NCBI RefSeq assembly: GCF_016461715.1
Contig: NZ_JAEMUI010000001.1
Location: forward strand, 124,001-188,000
From: Marinomonas spartinae
GTDB taxonomy: Bacteria > Pseudomonadota > Gammaproteobacteria > Pseudomonadales > Marinomonadaceae
Direction of reading: 5' to 3'
DNA length: 64,000 bases
Shown here: positions 7,623 through 16,088 of the stretch, one piece after another
Position numbering within the stretch: the stretch's first letter is position 1
Layout of the letters: the number at the start of each line of letters is the position of its first letter
Notes under the pieces: generated by a model
The model's input: only the letters and a program-made list of their open reading frames with translations
Database searches by the model: none
What the model was told of the DNA's origin: nothing
Made by a program: the position numbers and the translations under genes

Positions 7623-8387
7623 TTACCCCCAGTTGATTTCGGCAAGGGATTCGAAGCTGGGTTTGGCAAAGTAGTAGCCTTGGAATAGGTGGATTCCCAT
7701 GTCTTCTAGGGTGTGGTATTCGGCTTGTTTTTCGATGCCTTCAGCGATGATGGTGATATTAAGATCGTTAAATAGGTTGATGAGGTTTTTGACGATAGTT
7801 TGTCGGGTTTTGTCTTGGTCGATGTTTCTGATCAAGGCGATGTCAATTTTGATGATGTCGGTTTGTAGGTCAGCAAGTTGATTGAGGCCGTTGAAGCCAG
7901 CGCCAAAGTCGTCTGTGGCAGTGAGAAAGCCTTGGTCTTGATAGTATTCGATGATGGATTTTAGGTGCTGGCTATCGATAATTTGTTCGTTTTCGGTGAA
8001 TTCAAAGATGATTTTTTCTTGCGGAAATTGGTATAACTCGGCAGCGTCTAGTGTGGTGCGCAGGCACAGTTCCGGCTTGTAAATGGCGTTGGGTAGAAAG
8101 TTGATGCTTAAGCGGCTGTCGGTTGTTTGTATGCCCAGTTCTGAAGCCAGTTTGATGGCTTTCACGCGACAGCTCTGGTCAAAACGATAAAGGTTGGTTT
8201 GGTTGACGTTTTGCAGGACTTGATAAGCACTTTCTTGGTTGAGCCCCCGCACGAGCGCTTCCTGTGCGTAGATGGTTTTGTTCTTGGTGTTAATAATGGG
8301 CTGGAACGCCATAGTGAAGTCAAACTCAAGATCGCAAGCGTTGGCGCATTGGGTGCAGCCAAGTGGTTTAAAGTCCGTTTGTCTCAT
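7623..8387 (-). CDS. EAL-domain cyclic-di-GMP phosphodiesterase with N-terminal Cys cluster
   Basis: A small stand-alone EAL protein (254 residues) expected to hydrolyse cyclic-di-GMP in the cytoplasm. Catalytic motifs look complete: QEALVRG (EAL), NFLPNAIY (NxxP), FEFTENE, TDDFGAGF (DDFG), IKID, AEGIE and QGYYFAKP. Before the domain is CTQCANAC (residues 11-18), a C-x2-C-x3-C cluster that could bind a metal or sense redox state. There is no GGDEF partner domain or membrane segment. The start codon has only a weak ribosome site. The 249-bp gap to the next gene shows no clear structure. Confidence 0.9.
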   Translation of the reverse strand: MRQTDFKPLGCTQCANACDLEFDFTMAFQPIINTKNKTIYAQEALVRGLNQESAYQVLQNVNQTNLYRFDQSCRVKAIKLASELGIQTTDSRLSINFLPNAIYKPELCLRTTLDAAELYQFPQEKIIFEFTENEQIIDSQHLKSIIEYYQDQGFLTATDDFGAGFNGLNQLADLQTDIIKIDIALIRNIDQDKTRQTIVKNLINLFNDLNITIIAEGIEKQAEYHTLEDMGIHLFQGYYFAKPSFESLAEINWG

Positions 8388-8635
8388 TGAGTTTGAGCCT
8401 CTTTTGTTAAGTGGTGACGCTTTATCTGGTGATGCTGCCTTTTTTACCTCGACAAGATTCTAGGGTGGTTGTGCCTGTGATGCGAATCAAGAGTCTTTTA
8501 AATTGTAAGTGACCTTTTAGCGGATTGTCCTTTTGTTTTGTGTGATCTTTTGTTTTTATGGACAGGGGTGAATGGTTAAGTGAAACATGAGTAGGGCAGT
8601 GTTTACCATGAAAACTTGATAAAAAGGAGGGCGCG

Positions 8636-9370
8636 ATGTCGTATCTATTCCTACCTGGTTTGTTATGCGATGCTGCTGTTTGGCAGTCGGTGTTGTCTCA
8701 GTTTCCTCGTGATGAGGTGTCAGTGGTGGATTATGGGGATGCCGATTCCATAGAAGCCATGGCGAAGGTCGTGTTGCAATCGGCCCCAGAATGTTTTGTT
8801 CTGGTGGGGCATTCTATGGGAGGCTTGGTAGCGTTAGAGGTTTATCGCCAAGCACCGGAGCGTGTGAGTCATTTGGTTTTGTTGGATACGGGCTATAAGG
8901 CGCTTCCGAAAGATCACAAAGGGGAGCAGGAAAAAGCCTCTCTGCTCGCTTTTTTGGCACTGGCTAAGGAGAAAGGGATGGCGGCGATGGGGCGCCAATT
9001 GCTTGCGGAGATGGTTCATCCAGATCGCTTAAAGGACGATCCTTTGGTCACGTCTATATTAGCGATGATGGAGCGGCAAACGTTGGCAACCTTTACGGCT
9101 CAGGTCAATGCATTGGTACAGCGTCCCGATGCGACTTGTGTGTTACGTGAGGTGGCGTGCCCTGTGTTATTGATGTGTGGTCGTCAGGACAGTTGGACCC
9201 CTGTTTCGCTGCATGAGGCGATGTTGTTGCTGGTGCCGGATGGCGAGTTGCATGTGATCGAGGAATCGGGGCATGTGACGTCGATGGAGCAGCCGCAGGC
9301 GGTGGTCAGTCAGTTGCAAGCTTGGTTAGCGCTTAATCAAGCAAATAAAGAAAGAGAAAGCCTAATTTGA
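8636..9370 (+). CDS. Alpha/beta-hydrolase fold protein
   Basis: A 244-residue cytoplasmic alpha/beta hydrolase. It shows the oxyanion region LPGLLCDAAVWQ near the N-terminus, the nucleophile elbow VGHSMGG (Ser about residue 60), the acid in LLMCGRQDSWTP (Asp about 181), and the His in IEESGHVTSMEQP (about 207). The LPGLLCD opening is typical of a family annotated only as alpha/beta hydrolase, and the substrate cannot be told. Start ATG is preceded by a strong AAGGAGG. It is a single gene closed by a terminator at 9358-9390. Confidence 0.85.
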   Translation: MSYLFLPGLLCDAAVWQSVLSQFPRDEVSVVDYGDADSIEAMAKVVLQSAPECFVLVGHSMGGLVALEVYRQAPERVSHLVLLDTGYKALPKDHKGEQEKASLLAFLALAKEKGMAAMGRQLLAEMVHPDRLKDDPLVTSILAMMERQTLATFTAQVNALVQRPDATCVLREVACPVLLMCGRQDSWTPVSLHEAMLLLVPDGELHVIEESGHVTSMEQPQAVVSQLQAWLALNQANKERESLI

Positions 9371-9390
9371 TAATAAATTAGGCTTTTTTT
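9358..9390 (+). terminator. Rho-independent terminator of the hydrolase gene
   Basis: Stem AAGCCTAATTT (9358-9368) pairs with AAATTAGGCTT (9375-9385) and is followed by T's. The hairpin overlaps the last codons and the stop of the hydrolase gene. Confidence 0.85.
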
Positions 9391-9430
9391 ATTTCTGTCA
9401 GACTGGTCAAAGTCGTCCGATATAAGGAGG

Positions 9431-10141
9431 TTAGTGCGCCGCTTCCACTAGGTCAAATATTAGGGCTTTGACAGTGTCTTGGCCTGTATTGTGAAGTTGC
9501 ACTTTGCCCTCTTCGGTGATTTTTGCACCGTCGCCAGGATGGAGCACTGTGCCATCTTGTAGAGTCAGCTCGCCTTCAATTTGATGAATGTAGAGACTGC
9601 GTTTGTTTTCCACATTTAGATCCAGTGCTTTGTCAGCCGATAAGATCAATTGATGAAGGCTGGCATTTTGCTTGATGCTTAAGGTGCCGTTGCGGCCATC
9701 AGGGGTGATGACGGTGGTTAGGCCTTCTTGTTGACCAAAATCCTTTTGTTGGTAACCAGGTGTGCCACCAAATTCGTTTGGTTGAATCCAAATTTGTAGG
9801 AATTTTAGCGTCTGCGAGTCGGAGGCGTTGAATTCGCTATGGTAGATGCCTTTGCCAGCGGACATCAGCTGGAATTCCCCTGCGGGTAGCTCTTTGATAT
9901 TACCAGTACTATCTTTGTGAGCTATACGGCCTTGTAATACGTAGCTGATAATTTCCATGTCTTTGTGACCATGGGTTTCAAAACCAGCGCTTGGGGTGAC
10001 GGTATCGTCGTTGATAACACGCAGATGTGAGAATCCCATGTGTTTAGGGTCATAGTAATGGCCAAATGAAAAAGTGTGGTGACTGTTTAACCAGCCAAAG
10101 TTTGCAGTGCCACGATCCTCTGCTTTTCTGATGGTAATCAT
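9431..10141 (-). CDS. Pirin family bicupin (YhhW-like)
   Basis: A 236-residue pirin, an iron-binding two-cupin protein; the YhhW relative has quercetinase activity. It begins MITIRKAEDRG and has the metal-binding cupin motif ETHGHKDMEIISYVLQG, GEFQLMSAGKGIYHSEFN, and a C-terminal cupin with LHPGDGAKI. The metal ligands His-His-Glu/His (HGHKDME, HSEFN) are all present. The start at 10141 is chosen because AGGAG lies just upstream and homologues start there; a longer open frame to 10330 would run through the promoter region. It is divergent from a LysR gene, a common pirin arrangement. Confidence 0.9.
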   Translation of the reverse strand: MITIRKAEDRGTANFGWLNSHHTFSFGHYYDPKHMGFSHLRVINDDTVTPSAGFETHGHKDMEIISYVLQGRIAHKDSTGNIKELPAGEFQLMSAGKGIYHSEFNASDSQTLKFLQIWIQPNEFGGTPGYQQKDFGQQEGLTTVITPDGRNGTLSIKQNASLHQLILSADKALDLNVENKRSLYIHQIEGELTLQDGTVLHPGDGAKITEEGKVQLHNTGQDTVKALIFDLVEAAH

Positions 10142-10321
10142 ACTGCTTCTCCTAATAGTGTGTTTGTGGCGAGCAGGATGTATGCCTGTTGTGAGCTTGT
10201 GTGTTCTGTCACGTCGCCTAAGGTATAGAAGCAGTGTAGGCGTTAAGAAATGCAAAGAAAATCGGAAGCTTTTGAGGTAGTATTTCAAAAATATTGAAGG
10301 CCAATGGATAAGGGTGTGTTT

Positions 10322-11227
10322 ATGGCTCATGCGGTTACGTTAGAGGCATTACGGGTGTTGGAGGCGATTGAACAGTTTGGCAGTTTTGCTGCCGCTGCGG
10401 ATGCATTGTATAAAGTGCCGTCTGCCTTGACCTATACGATGAAAAAATTAGAAGAAGATTTAGGTGTCAGTTTGTTTGATCGCTCTCGCCAACGGGCGGT
10501 ACTTACCCCTGCTGGACGGCTTGTGCTTGATAAAGGGCGAACGATATTAGACGCCGCGGCGCGTTTGGAGGATTCGGTTAAGCAGTTAGAGTCTGGCTGG
10601 GAGCCAAAGCTGCGTATTGCCCGTGATACGGCGTTGCCAGAGTTGCCATTATTGACGGTAGTGGGGGCGTTTTTGGCGCAAAATCGTCCAGTGCAGATCA
10701 GTTTATCAGAAGAAGCCATCGCGGGGGCTTGGGATGCTTTGCAGGATGATAGGGTGGATTTGGTCGTCGGAGCATCGGGGGATTTGCCTAAAGGACGCTT
10801 TCATACTCGCCCAATTGGCGAACTTGAGTTTGTCTTTACAGTGGCACCGACTCATCCGCTGGCATTAACAGAAGGCCCCATTACTGCAGCTCAGCTGCGT
10901 GAACATCCGTCGATTGTGGTGGCGGATTCAACCAAGATTTTACCACAACGGGATTCTGGCCTGTTTGAAAGCCGCCAGGTGCTTCGAGTCGATAATATGA
11001 TGAGTAAAGTTCAGGCCTTGTGTTTAGGGTTGGGCGTAGGATATTTGCCGAGGCACTTTGTCGATCATGAAGTGATGTCTGGACGGCTGGTTATCAGAGA
11101 GTGTGAACTACCAAGACAGAATCACATGAGTTATATCGCTTGGCGCAAAGATGATCCAGGCCGAGGATTGAGCTGGTTTATTGAGGCTTTAGCAGCACAA
11201 GACTGGCAATTGTTGAAGGCTGAATAG
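10322..11227 (+). CDS. LysR-family regulator (YhaJ-like)
   Basis: A 301-residue LysR regulator with an N-terminal winged helix (LEALRVLEAIEQFGSFAAAA..VPSALTYTMKKLEEDLGVSLFDRS) and a periplasmic-binding-protein-like effector domain. The opening matches E. coli YhaJ closely by eye. In E. coli yhaJ also neighbours a pirin gene (yhaK). The start at 10322 is preferred over 10304 because AAGGG lies 7 bases upstream and the YhaJ N-terminus aligns there. It probably controls the divergent pirin gene and perhaps the AEC permease 59 bp downstream. A TTTGA...TCAAA dyad at about 10271-10289 could be its site. Confidence 0.87.
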   Translation: MAHAVTLEALRVLEAIEQFGSFAAAADALYKVPSALTYTMKKLEEDLGVSLFDRSRQRAVLTPAGRLVLDKGRTILDAAARLEDSVKQLESGWEPKLRIARDTALPELPLLTVVGAFLAQNRPVQISLSEEAIAGAWDALQDDRVDLVVGASGDLPKGRFHTRPIGELEFVFTVAPTHPLALTEGPITAAQLREHPSIVVADSTKILPQRDSGLFESRQVLRVDNMMSKVQALCLGLGVGYLPRHFVDHEVMSGRLVIRECELPRQNHMSYIAWRKDDPGRGLSWFIEALAAQDWQLLKAE

Positions 11228-11286
11228 ACGTTAACGCATTGTTACTTGATGATAAAATGGTTGCTTAATGATAAGAAGGACGTGTC

Positions 11287-12240
11287 ATGTTGTCGTTGTC
11301 TGTTTCGATTGTTCCGATTTTTTTATTGCTGATGATAGGCGCATTGTGTCAGCGTTGGCGTTTTCCAGCAGACGGCTTTTGGAGTGGTGTCGATAAGCTG
11401 GCTTACTGGGTGCTATTTCCTGCTCTGCTATTCAGTAACACCTCGACAATGGATTTTTCGAACCCTCTGTTGTTTCGTTATGGGTTGATCTTATTGTTGG
11501 CTATGGCAGGGACGGCGGTGTTTGTCTTTGCTTGTGCTTTTATGCTTAAGGTGAAAGCGCCTGTCACCTCATCTATGCTGCAAGCTGGGGTACGCTTTAA
11601 TACGTTTTTGACGCTGGCATTGGCGTCCAGTTTGTATGGTACACAAGGTTTAACGTTGGCGGTGCTCGGGGCATCTGTATTGATTCCATCCATTAATGTC
11701 TTTGTGGTGGTGTCGATGGTGTTGCTGCATGGCAAATCAGCAGCATTACAGCGAGGAAAAGCCGCGCCGTCCCTTTCTCAATTGGTGATTAATGCGTTAA
11801 TACGTAATCCTCTGATTGTTTCTATCGTGCTAGGAGCGGGGCTGAATTTGGCTGGGCTAACGCCCATACCGCTGGTCTCGGATACGGTGTCCATTTTAGC
11901 GAAGGCGGCGTTGCCAATGGTGTTATTGGCGGTGGGCGCCAGTGTGCGCTTTGAGGTGATTCGTTCTGTAGGCATGACGTTTGTGTGGTCAGCTGTGGCT
12001 CGCTTTGTGGTCTTTACCGGGTTAGTGGCTTTGTCATGTTGGTGGCTGGATATAACCGGTGTGCCTGCCTTGGTGGCGATCTTGTTTGGTGTGGTGCCAA
12101 CGGCGGCCTCTGGGTATGCTTTGGCGCGGCAGTTAGGTGGAGACAGTGAGCGTATGGCGGCGTTTATCACCTTACAAACGTTACTTTGTGTGGTGACCTT
12201 GCCCGTGAGTGTGTTATTGAGCCAGCACATCTTTGGTTAG
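11287..12240 (+). CDS. AEC-family transporter (auxin efflux carrier type)
   Basis: A 317-residue inner-membrane permease of the AEC family, with about 10 hydrophobic segments in two halves of five. Conserved features are the N-terminal VPIFLLLMIGALCQR, PALLFSN in the first half, LIRNPLIVSIVLGAGL, and the C-terminal FGVVPTAASGYALARQLGGD motif. Relatives export or import small organic acids or amino acid derivatives; the substrate here is unknown. It follows the YhaJ-like regulator in the same direction and may be its target. AAGGACG is its ribosome site. Confidence 0.85.
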   Translation: MLSLSVSIVPIFLLLMIGALCQRWRFPADGFWSGVDKLAYWVLFPALLFSNTSTMDFSNPLLFRYGLILLLAMAGTAVFVFACAFMLKVKAPVTSSMLQAGVRFNTFLTLALASSLYGTQGLTLAVLGASVLIPSINVFVVVSMVLLHGKSAALQRGKAAPSLSQLVINALIRNPLIVSIVLGAGLNLAGLTPIPLVSDTVSILAKAALPMVLLAVGASVRFEVIRSVGMTFVWSAVARFVVFTGLVALSCWWLDITGVPALVAILFGVVPTAASGYALARQLGGDSERMAAFITLQTLLCVVTLPVSVLLSQHIFG

Positions 12241-12264
12241 GATGGCGGGGTATTTGCCATCCTA
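12238..12264. terminator. Hairpin between convergent AEC and yjfF genes
   Basis: TAGGATGGC (12238-12246) and GCCATCCTA (12256-12264) form a perfect 9-bp stem with a 9-base loop that includes the AEC stop codon. There is no T-run on either side, so it is a weak or Rho-aided 3' end at best. Confidence 0.5.
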
Positions 12265-12314
12265 ACGCTTACTTGCGACATAATATGTGAATATGTATCA
12301 GGTGTGATCTGTTG

Positions 12315-13286
12315 TTACGTGGCAGGACTACGTTTTTTAGCCCAAAAAACAATGGCTTTTTGCAGCAAGATAAAAAACAACAAGAGGCCACCAATGGCGA
12401 GCTTAGTCCACCAACTATTGAGGCTGCCATCAAAGGTAATAAGGGTTTGAATCACGCCTTGGATCATGGCTCCTAAAAAAGAGCCAAAGACATAGCCGAC
12501 TCCGCCAGTCAGCAACGTGCCGCCGATGACGACCGCAGCAATGGCGTCTAATTCCACTCCCACAGCGGCCAAAGGGTAGGCGGAGCTGGTGTAGATGGCA
12601 AAAATCACCCCAGCCAGAGCGCTGTATAAACCACTTAATGCATAGATTTTGACGGTGGTTTTTTTGATGGGGACTCCCAGTAAGGCGGCCGACTGTTTGT
12701 CTCCGCCAATGGCATAGACGTTCATGCCAAAGCGTGTGCGACGAGCAATCAAAATCCCTACTACCAAGAGCACCAACATGGCCATGGCGATAAAGGTTAA
12801 ACCGCCACGCCCTGGCACACTGACATAGATGTCAGACAAGGCAGTGATAAAAGGGTGGTTAATCGGGACGGCGTCCAAATTGATTAAATAGGCGAGCCCT
12901 CTAAAGAGAAACATACCTGCCAAGGTGACAATAAAGGGCTGAATCTCAAATACAGAGATAATCATGCCCATGATGGCGCCAAAGGCGATGCCGACAATCA
13001 ATGAGATAGCGATGGCAAGGATGGGATGAATGTGCAAGCTGGTGATCAGATAGGCCATTAACACACCGATGAAGGCGATCATGGAACCGACGGAAAGGTC
13101 GATTCCACCTGATAAAATGACAAAAGTCATTCCCACTGCGGTGACGATTAAAAAAGCGTTGTCTGTTAATAGATTGGTGAAGACAAGGGTGTCGCGAAAG
13201 CCTTTGTATTCATACATGCCAAACCCATAAAGTAAGAGAAACACAGTGAGTGTGGCGAAAATAGGAAGATTACGCTCGTTGATCAT
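12315..13286 (-). CDS. yjfF: Galactofuranose ABC importer, permease YjfF
   Basis: Second membrane subunit of the sugar ABC importer encoded here, 323 residues, with 8-9 hydrophobic segments. Carries the permease signatures SGGIDLSVGSMIAF (about residue 60) and YAIGGDKQSAALLGVP (EAA-like loop, about 191) typical of ribose-type permeases, and its start overlaps the ytfT stop by four bases (ATGA), which implies translational coupling. The pair of different permeases is characteristic of YtfT-YjfF. The substrate assignment rests on E. coli YtfQRT-YjfF and on the neighbouring YtfQ. Confidence 0.92.
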   Translation of the reverse strand: MINERNLPIFATLTVFLLLYGFGMYEYKGFRDTLVFTNLLTDNAFLIVTAVGMTFVILSGGIDLSVGSMIAFIGVLMAYLITSLHIHPILAIAISLIVGIAFGAIMGMIISVFEIQPFIVTLAGMFLFRGLAYLINLDAVPINHPFITALSDIYVSVPGRGGLTFIAMAMLVLLVVGILIARRTRFGMNVYAIGGDKQSAALLGVPIKKTTVKIYALSGLYSALAGVIFAIYTSSAYPLAAVGVELDAIAAVVIGGTLLTGGVGYVFGSFLGAMIQGVIQTLITFDGSLNSWWTKLAIGGLLLFFILLQKAIVFWAKKRSPAT

Positions 13287-14404
13287 TGATCTGCTCTCCC
13301 ATGATTCTGAGATGATGTACTGTTTTGTTCTTTTTTAGCGTTTTGCCCTCTTTTAGATTGAAAGCGTTTTGCTAACCATTGCCTTGTGGTGGGGGATTGA
13401 ATAAGCAACACCGCCAGAATGATGGTGGCTTTAACAACCAGATTGTATTGTACAGGTAAACCGCTGGTTAAAATTGCGGTGGTAAGGGTTTGAATAATTA
13501 ATACGCCAATAATGGTGAGCCCTAGGTAGATGCGTCCACCCGCGAGGGAGGCCCCCGCGAGCACGACGGCAAGAATGGCATCCAGCTCGAGCCACAGGCC
13601 AGCATTATTAGCATCCGCTCCGCGAATATCGGCTGCGATGATAATGCCACTTAAGGCGGCGCAAAAGCCGGAAAACATATAGGCGGATAGTACCAATAGG
13701 CGTGCTTCAATGCCGACTAATCGACTGGCTCTAACATTGGCCCCGACGGCTTCAATAAACAACCCCAGTGAGGTTTTACGCATCACGACTATGGTCAGTA
13801 TGATCATACCAAGGACGATCCACACACGAATGGGAAAGGCTAAAAAGAATTCATTACCAATGGCATTAAGCACCGTTGAATGAAAGGTAACGATTTGTCC
13901 TTCGGTAATCATTTGGGCAATGCCTCGCCCAGCCACCATTAAAATAAGCGTGGCAACAATGGGTTGAATATTAAAGATCGATACCAACAGGCCGTTCCAG
14001 AGTCCGCAGACTAAGCCACTGCCCAGTGCGCAGGCAATGACGATCCAGACAGGCCAATCTGTGTTTACCGTGAGTACGGCGGTGACTGCACCGGAAATAG
14101 CGATGACGGCACCGACAGATAAATCGATGCCTCGTGTTCCAATAACGACTGCCATGCCCAGAGCCACTAAGGCCGTTGGGGTGCCGCGATGGAGAATATC
14201 GATTAAGCTGCCATATAGATGACCGTTGACAAATTTAATCTCTAAAAAGCCGGGTGTGATCAGAGCGGTAACGCTAAGAATCAGCAACAGGGAGACAAAG
14301 GGGGCAAGGGTTTTAGGCTGCTTCTGCAGCCGTTTTAATAGGTGTTGTAATGCGTGATGTTTTTTCATATTGGTGGCTTTTATGGGAGGTCTAATGTCTA
14401 TCAT
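13283..14404 (-). CDS. ytfT: Galactofuranose ABC importer, permease YtfT
   Basis: First permease of the importer, 373 residues, with about 8-9 membrane helices after a basic N-terminus and a polar, basic C-terminal tail of about 35 residues (from RQWLAKRFQSKRG). The signature GTRGIDLSVGAVIAISGA lies near residue 87 and VEAVGANVRASRLVGI is the ATPase-contact loop. It begins 12 bp after the ytfR stop. An internal ATG at 14368 (MKKHHALQ) is an alternative start, as neither has a strong ribosome site. Partner of YjfF, YtfR and YtfQ. Confidence 0.92.
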   Translation of the reverse strand: MIDIRPPIKATNMKKHHALQHLLKRLQKQPKTLAPFVSLLLILSVTALITPGFLEIKFVNGHLYGSLIDILHRGTPTALVALGMAVVIGTRGIDLSVGAVIAISGAVTAVLTVNTDWPVWIVIACALGSGLVCGLWNGLLVSIFNIQPIVATLILMVAGRGIAQMITEGQIVTFHSTVLNAIGNEFFLAFPIRVWIVLGMIILTIVVMRKTSLGLFIEAVGANVRASRLVGIEARLLVLSAYMFSGFCAALSGIIIAADIRGADANNAGLWLELDAILAVVLAGASLAGGRIYLGLTIIGVLIIQTLTTAILTSGLPVQYNLVVKATIILAVLLIQSPTTRQWLAKRFQSKRGQNAKKEQNSTSSQNHGRADQ

Positions 14405-14415
14405 AGCGTGTCCAT

Positions 14416-15990
14416 TTAGCTCGCAATGGTATGAAGGATAGCTTGTTCTGAGACATCGCTACCGCGCAACTCAGCGACTTTGTGATGATCTTTCATGACC
14501 ACCACACGGTGAGCAAACATGACTAACTCTTCGAGTTCGGATGAGGCTACTAATAGGCCCATACCTTGTTCGCAAAGCTCTTGCATGATTTGGATAATTT
14601 CGTGATGCGCGCCAATATCAATGCCTCGGGTGGGTTCGTCTAGAATAAGCAGTTTTGGATGGGTAATTAGCCAACGCGCGAGAATGACTTTCTGTTGATT
14701 ACCACCACTTAATTCGCCCACGGGTTTGTCCATATCTGGGGTTTTTATGGCTAGGCGTTTAATCATATCGTCAACCAGTTTTTTCTGTTCAGACATGGCA
14801 ATAGAGCGCCACCAGCCTTTGCTGGCTTGTAAGGCCAGAATCATGTTTTCACGTATACTTAACTCGGCCACGATGCCGTCTAATTTACGATCTTCTGGGC
14901 AATAGCCCATTCCCGATTGAATCGCCTGACGCAGCGACTTTTGTGTTAGTGAGGTGGGCTCAGCTGCCGGTGTTGCTGATGAGTCTGGGTGGAGTGTAAT
15001 GTGACCTTGGTCTGGCTTTGTCGAGCCATAGGCCAGTTCGCATAACTCGGTTCGTCCCGAGCCCAGTAAGCCGGCCACACCGACAATCTCACCGGCATGT
15101 ATGGTCAAATCAAGGGGATGTAGAAAACGTTGTTTTCCGACATGTTGCATGGTCAGTAGTGTGTTTTGAGGCTTTCCAGTGGTTTGATGGTCGCTAGAGG
15201 TGGCAAGATCGTCTAACGATTTACCAACCATATGGCTGACAAGATCGGAACGGCTTAATGAGGCGGTGGGAAAAGTCCCCACGCATTCGCCATTGCGTAA
15301 TACCGTGATAACGTCAGTGATGTCATACACTTGGTCGAGAAAGTGGGTGACAAAAATAATGCCCATGCCTTGGTTTTTGAGTTGAGTCATCAAGCTAAAG
15401 AGCTGCTTGATTTCACTGGCATCAAGGCTGGCAGTTGGTTCGTCTAAAATCAGCAGTTTTGCCTCACTGCTTAGGGCCCTGGCAATGGCGATAAGCTGTT
15501 GTATGGCAATGGAGTAGCGGTCGAGTTGTCGAGATGGATCGAGGTTTTCCAGTCCCACTCTGGCTAATAGGGCTCTGGCGCGTGTATCGGCTTTTTTCCA
15601 ATTGATCAATCCAAAGGATTTTTCCTGTTGCTGTAGGGTTAGGTTTTCAGTGACCGACATACTGGGGATTAAATTGACTTCCTGATAGACAGTACTTATG
15701 CCTAATTGCTGAGCATGGCCGCTGTCACGGGCATGGATGGCTCGGCCATCTAACTGAATGTCCCCCTCGTCTCTTGGGTGAACGCCTGTGAGGACTTTGA
15801 TGAGGGTCGATTTCCCCGCGCCGTTTTCGCCGAGCAAAGCATGAATCTCGCCTTTATTGACTTGCAGAGAGACAGCATTTAGTGCCTGCACACCCGTAAA
15901 GGATTTAGAGAGGGAACGAATCTGTAACAAGGCAGAGCTGTGATCGCTTGTCGTTCTTGAGTGGTCTTTTACATTGCTATGAGGTGTCAT
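14416..15990 (-). CDS. ytfR: Galactofuranose ABC importer, double ATPase YtfR
   Basis: The energy-coupling subunit, 524 residues, with two fused ABC domains as in RbsA/MglA-type sugar importers. Domain 1 has Walker A GENGAGKST, signature SIAIQQ and Walker B LLILDEPTASLD. Domain 2 has a degenerate P-loop GLLGSGRTE, signature LSGGNQQKV and Walker B LLILDEPTRGID; the CPEDRK motif is also typical of the family. The frame is open to 16023, but AGGAG lies 6 bases before the ATG at 15990, so that start is chosen. Lies between ytfQ and ytfT in the operon. Confidence 0.94.
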   Translation of the reverse strand: MTPHSNVKDHSRTTSDHSSALLQIRSLSKSFTGVQALNAVSLQVNKGEIHALLGENGAGKSTLIKVLTGVHPRDEGDIQLDGRAIHARDSGHAQQLGISTVYQEVNLIPSMSVTENLTLQQQEKSFGLINWKKADTRARALLARVGLENLDPSRQLDRYSIAIQQLIAIARALSSEAKLLILDEPTASLDASEIKQLFSLMTQLKNQGMGIIFVTHFLDQVYDITDVITVLRNGECVGTFPTASLSRSDLVSHMVGKSLDDLATSSDHQTTGKPQNTLLTMQHVGKQRFLHPLDLTIHAGEIVGVAGLLGSGRTELCELAYGSTKPDQGHITLHPDSSATPAAEPTSLTQKSLRQAIQSGMGYCPEDRKLDGIVAELSIRENMILALQASKGWWRSIAMSEQKKLVDDMIKRLAIKTPDMDKPVGELSGGNQQKVILARWLITHPKLLILDEPTRGIDIGAHHEIIQIMQELCEQGMGLLVASSELEELVMFAHRVVVMKDHHKVAELRGSDVSEQAILHTIAS

Positions 15991-16088
15991 GAGCGCTCCT
16001 GTTTGGCCTACTTCAAACGTCATTCACGCCTGTGAGCGCGCGGCATCCTAATGAGAAACAGATGACGCACGCTCAAGGGGAAGCCACA

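Noticed and set aside
9431-10330. 299-residue version of the pirin gene
   Set aside because: The added 63 residues cross the divergent promoter region and are not pirin-like; AGGAG supports the start at 10141.
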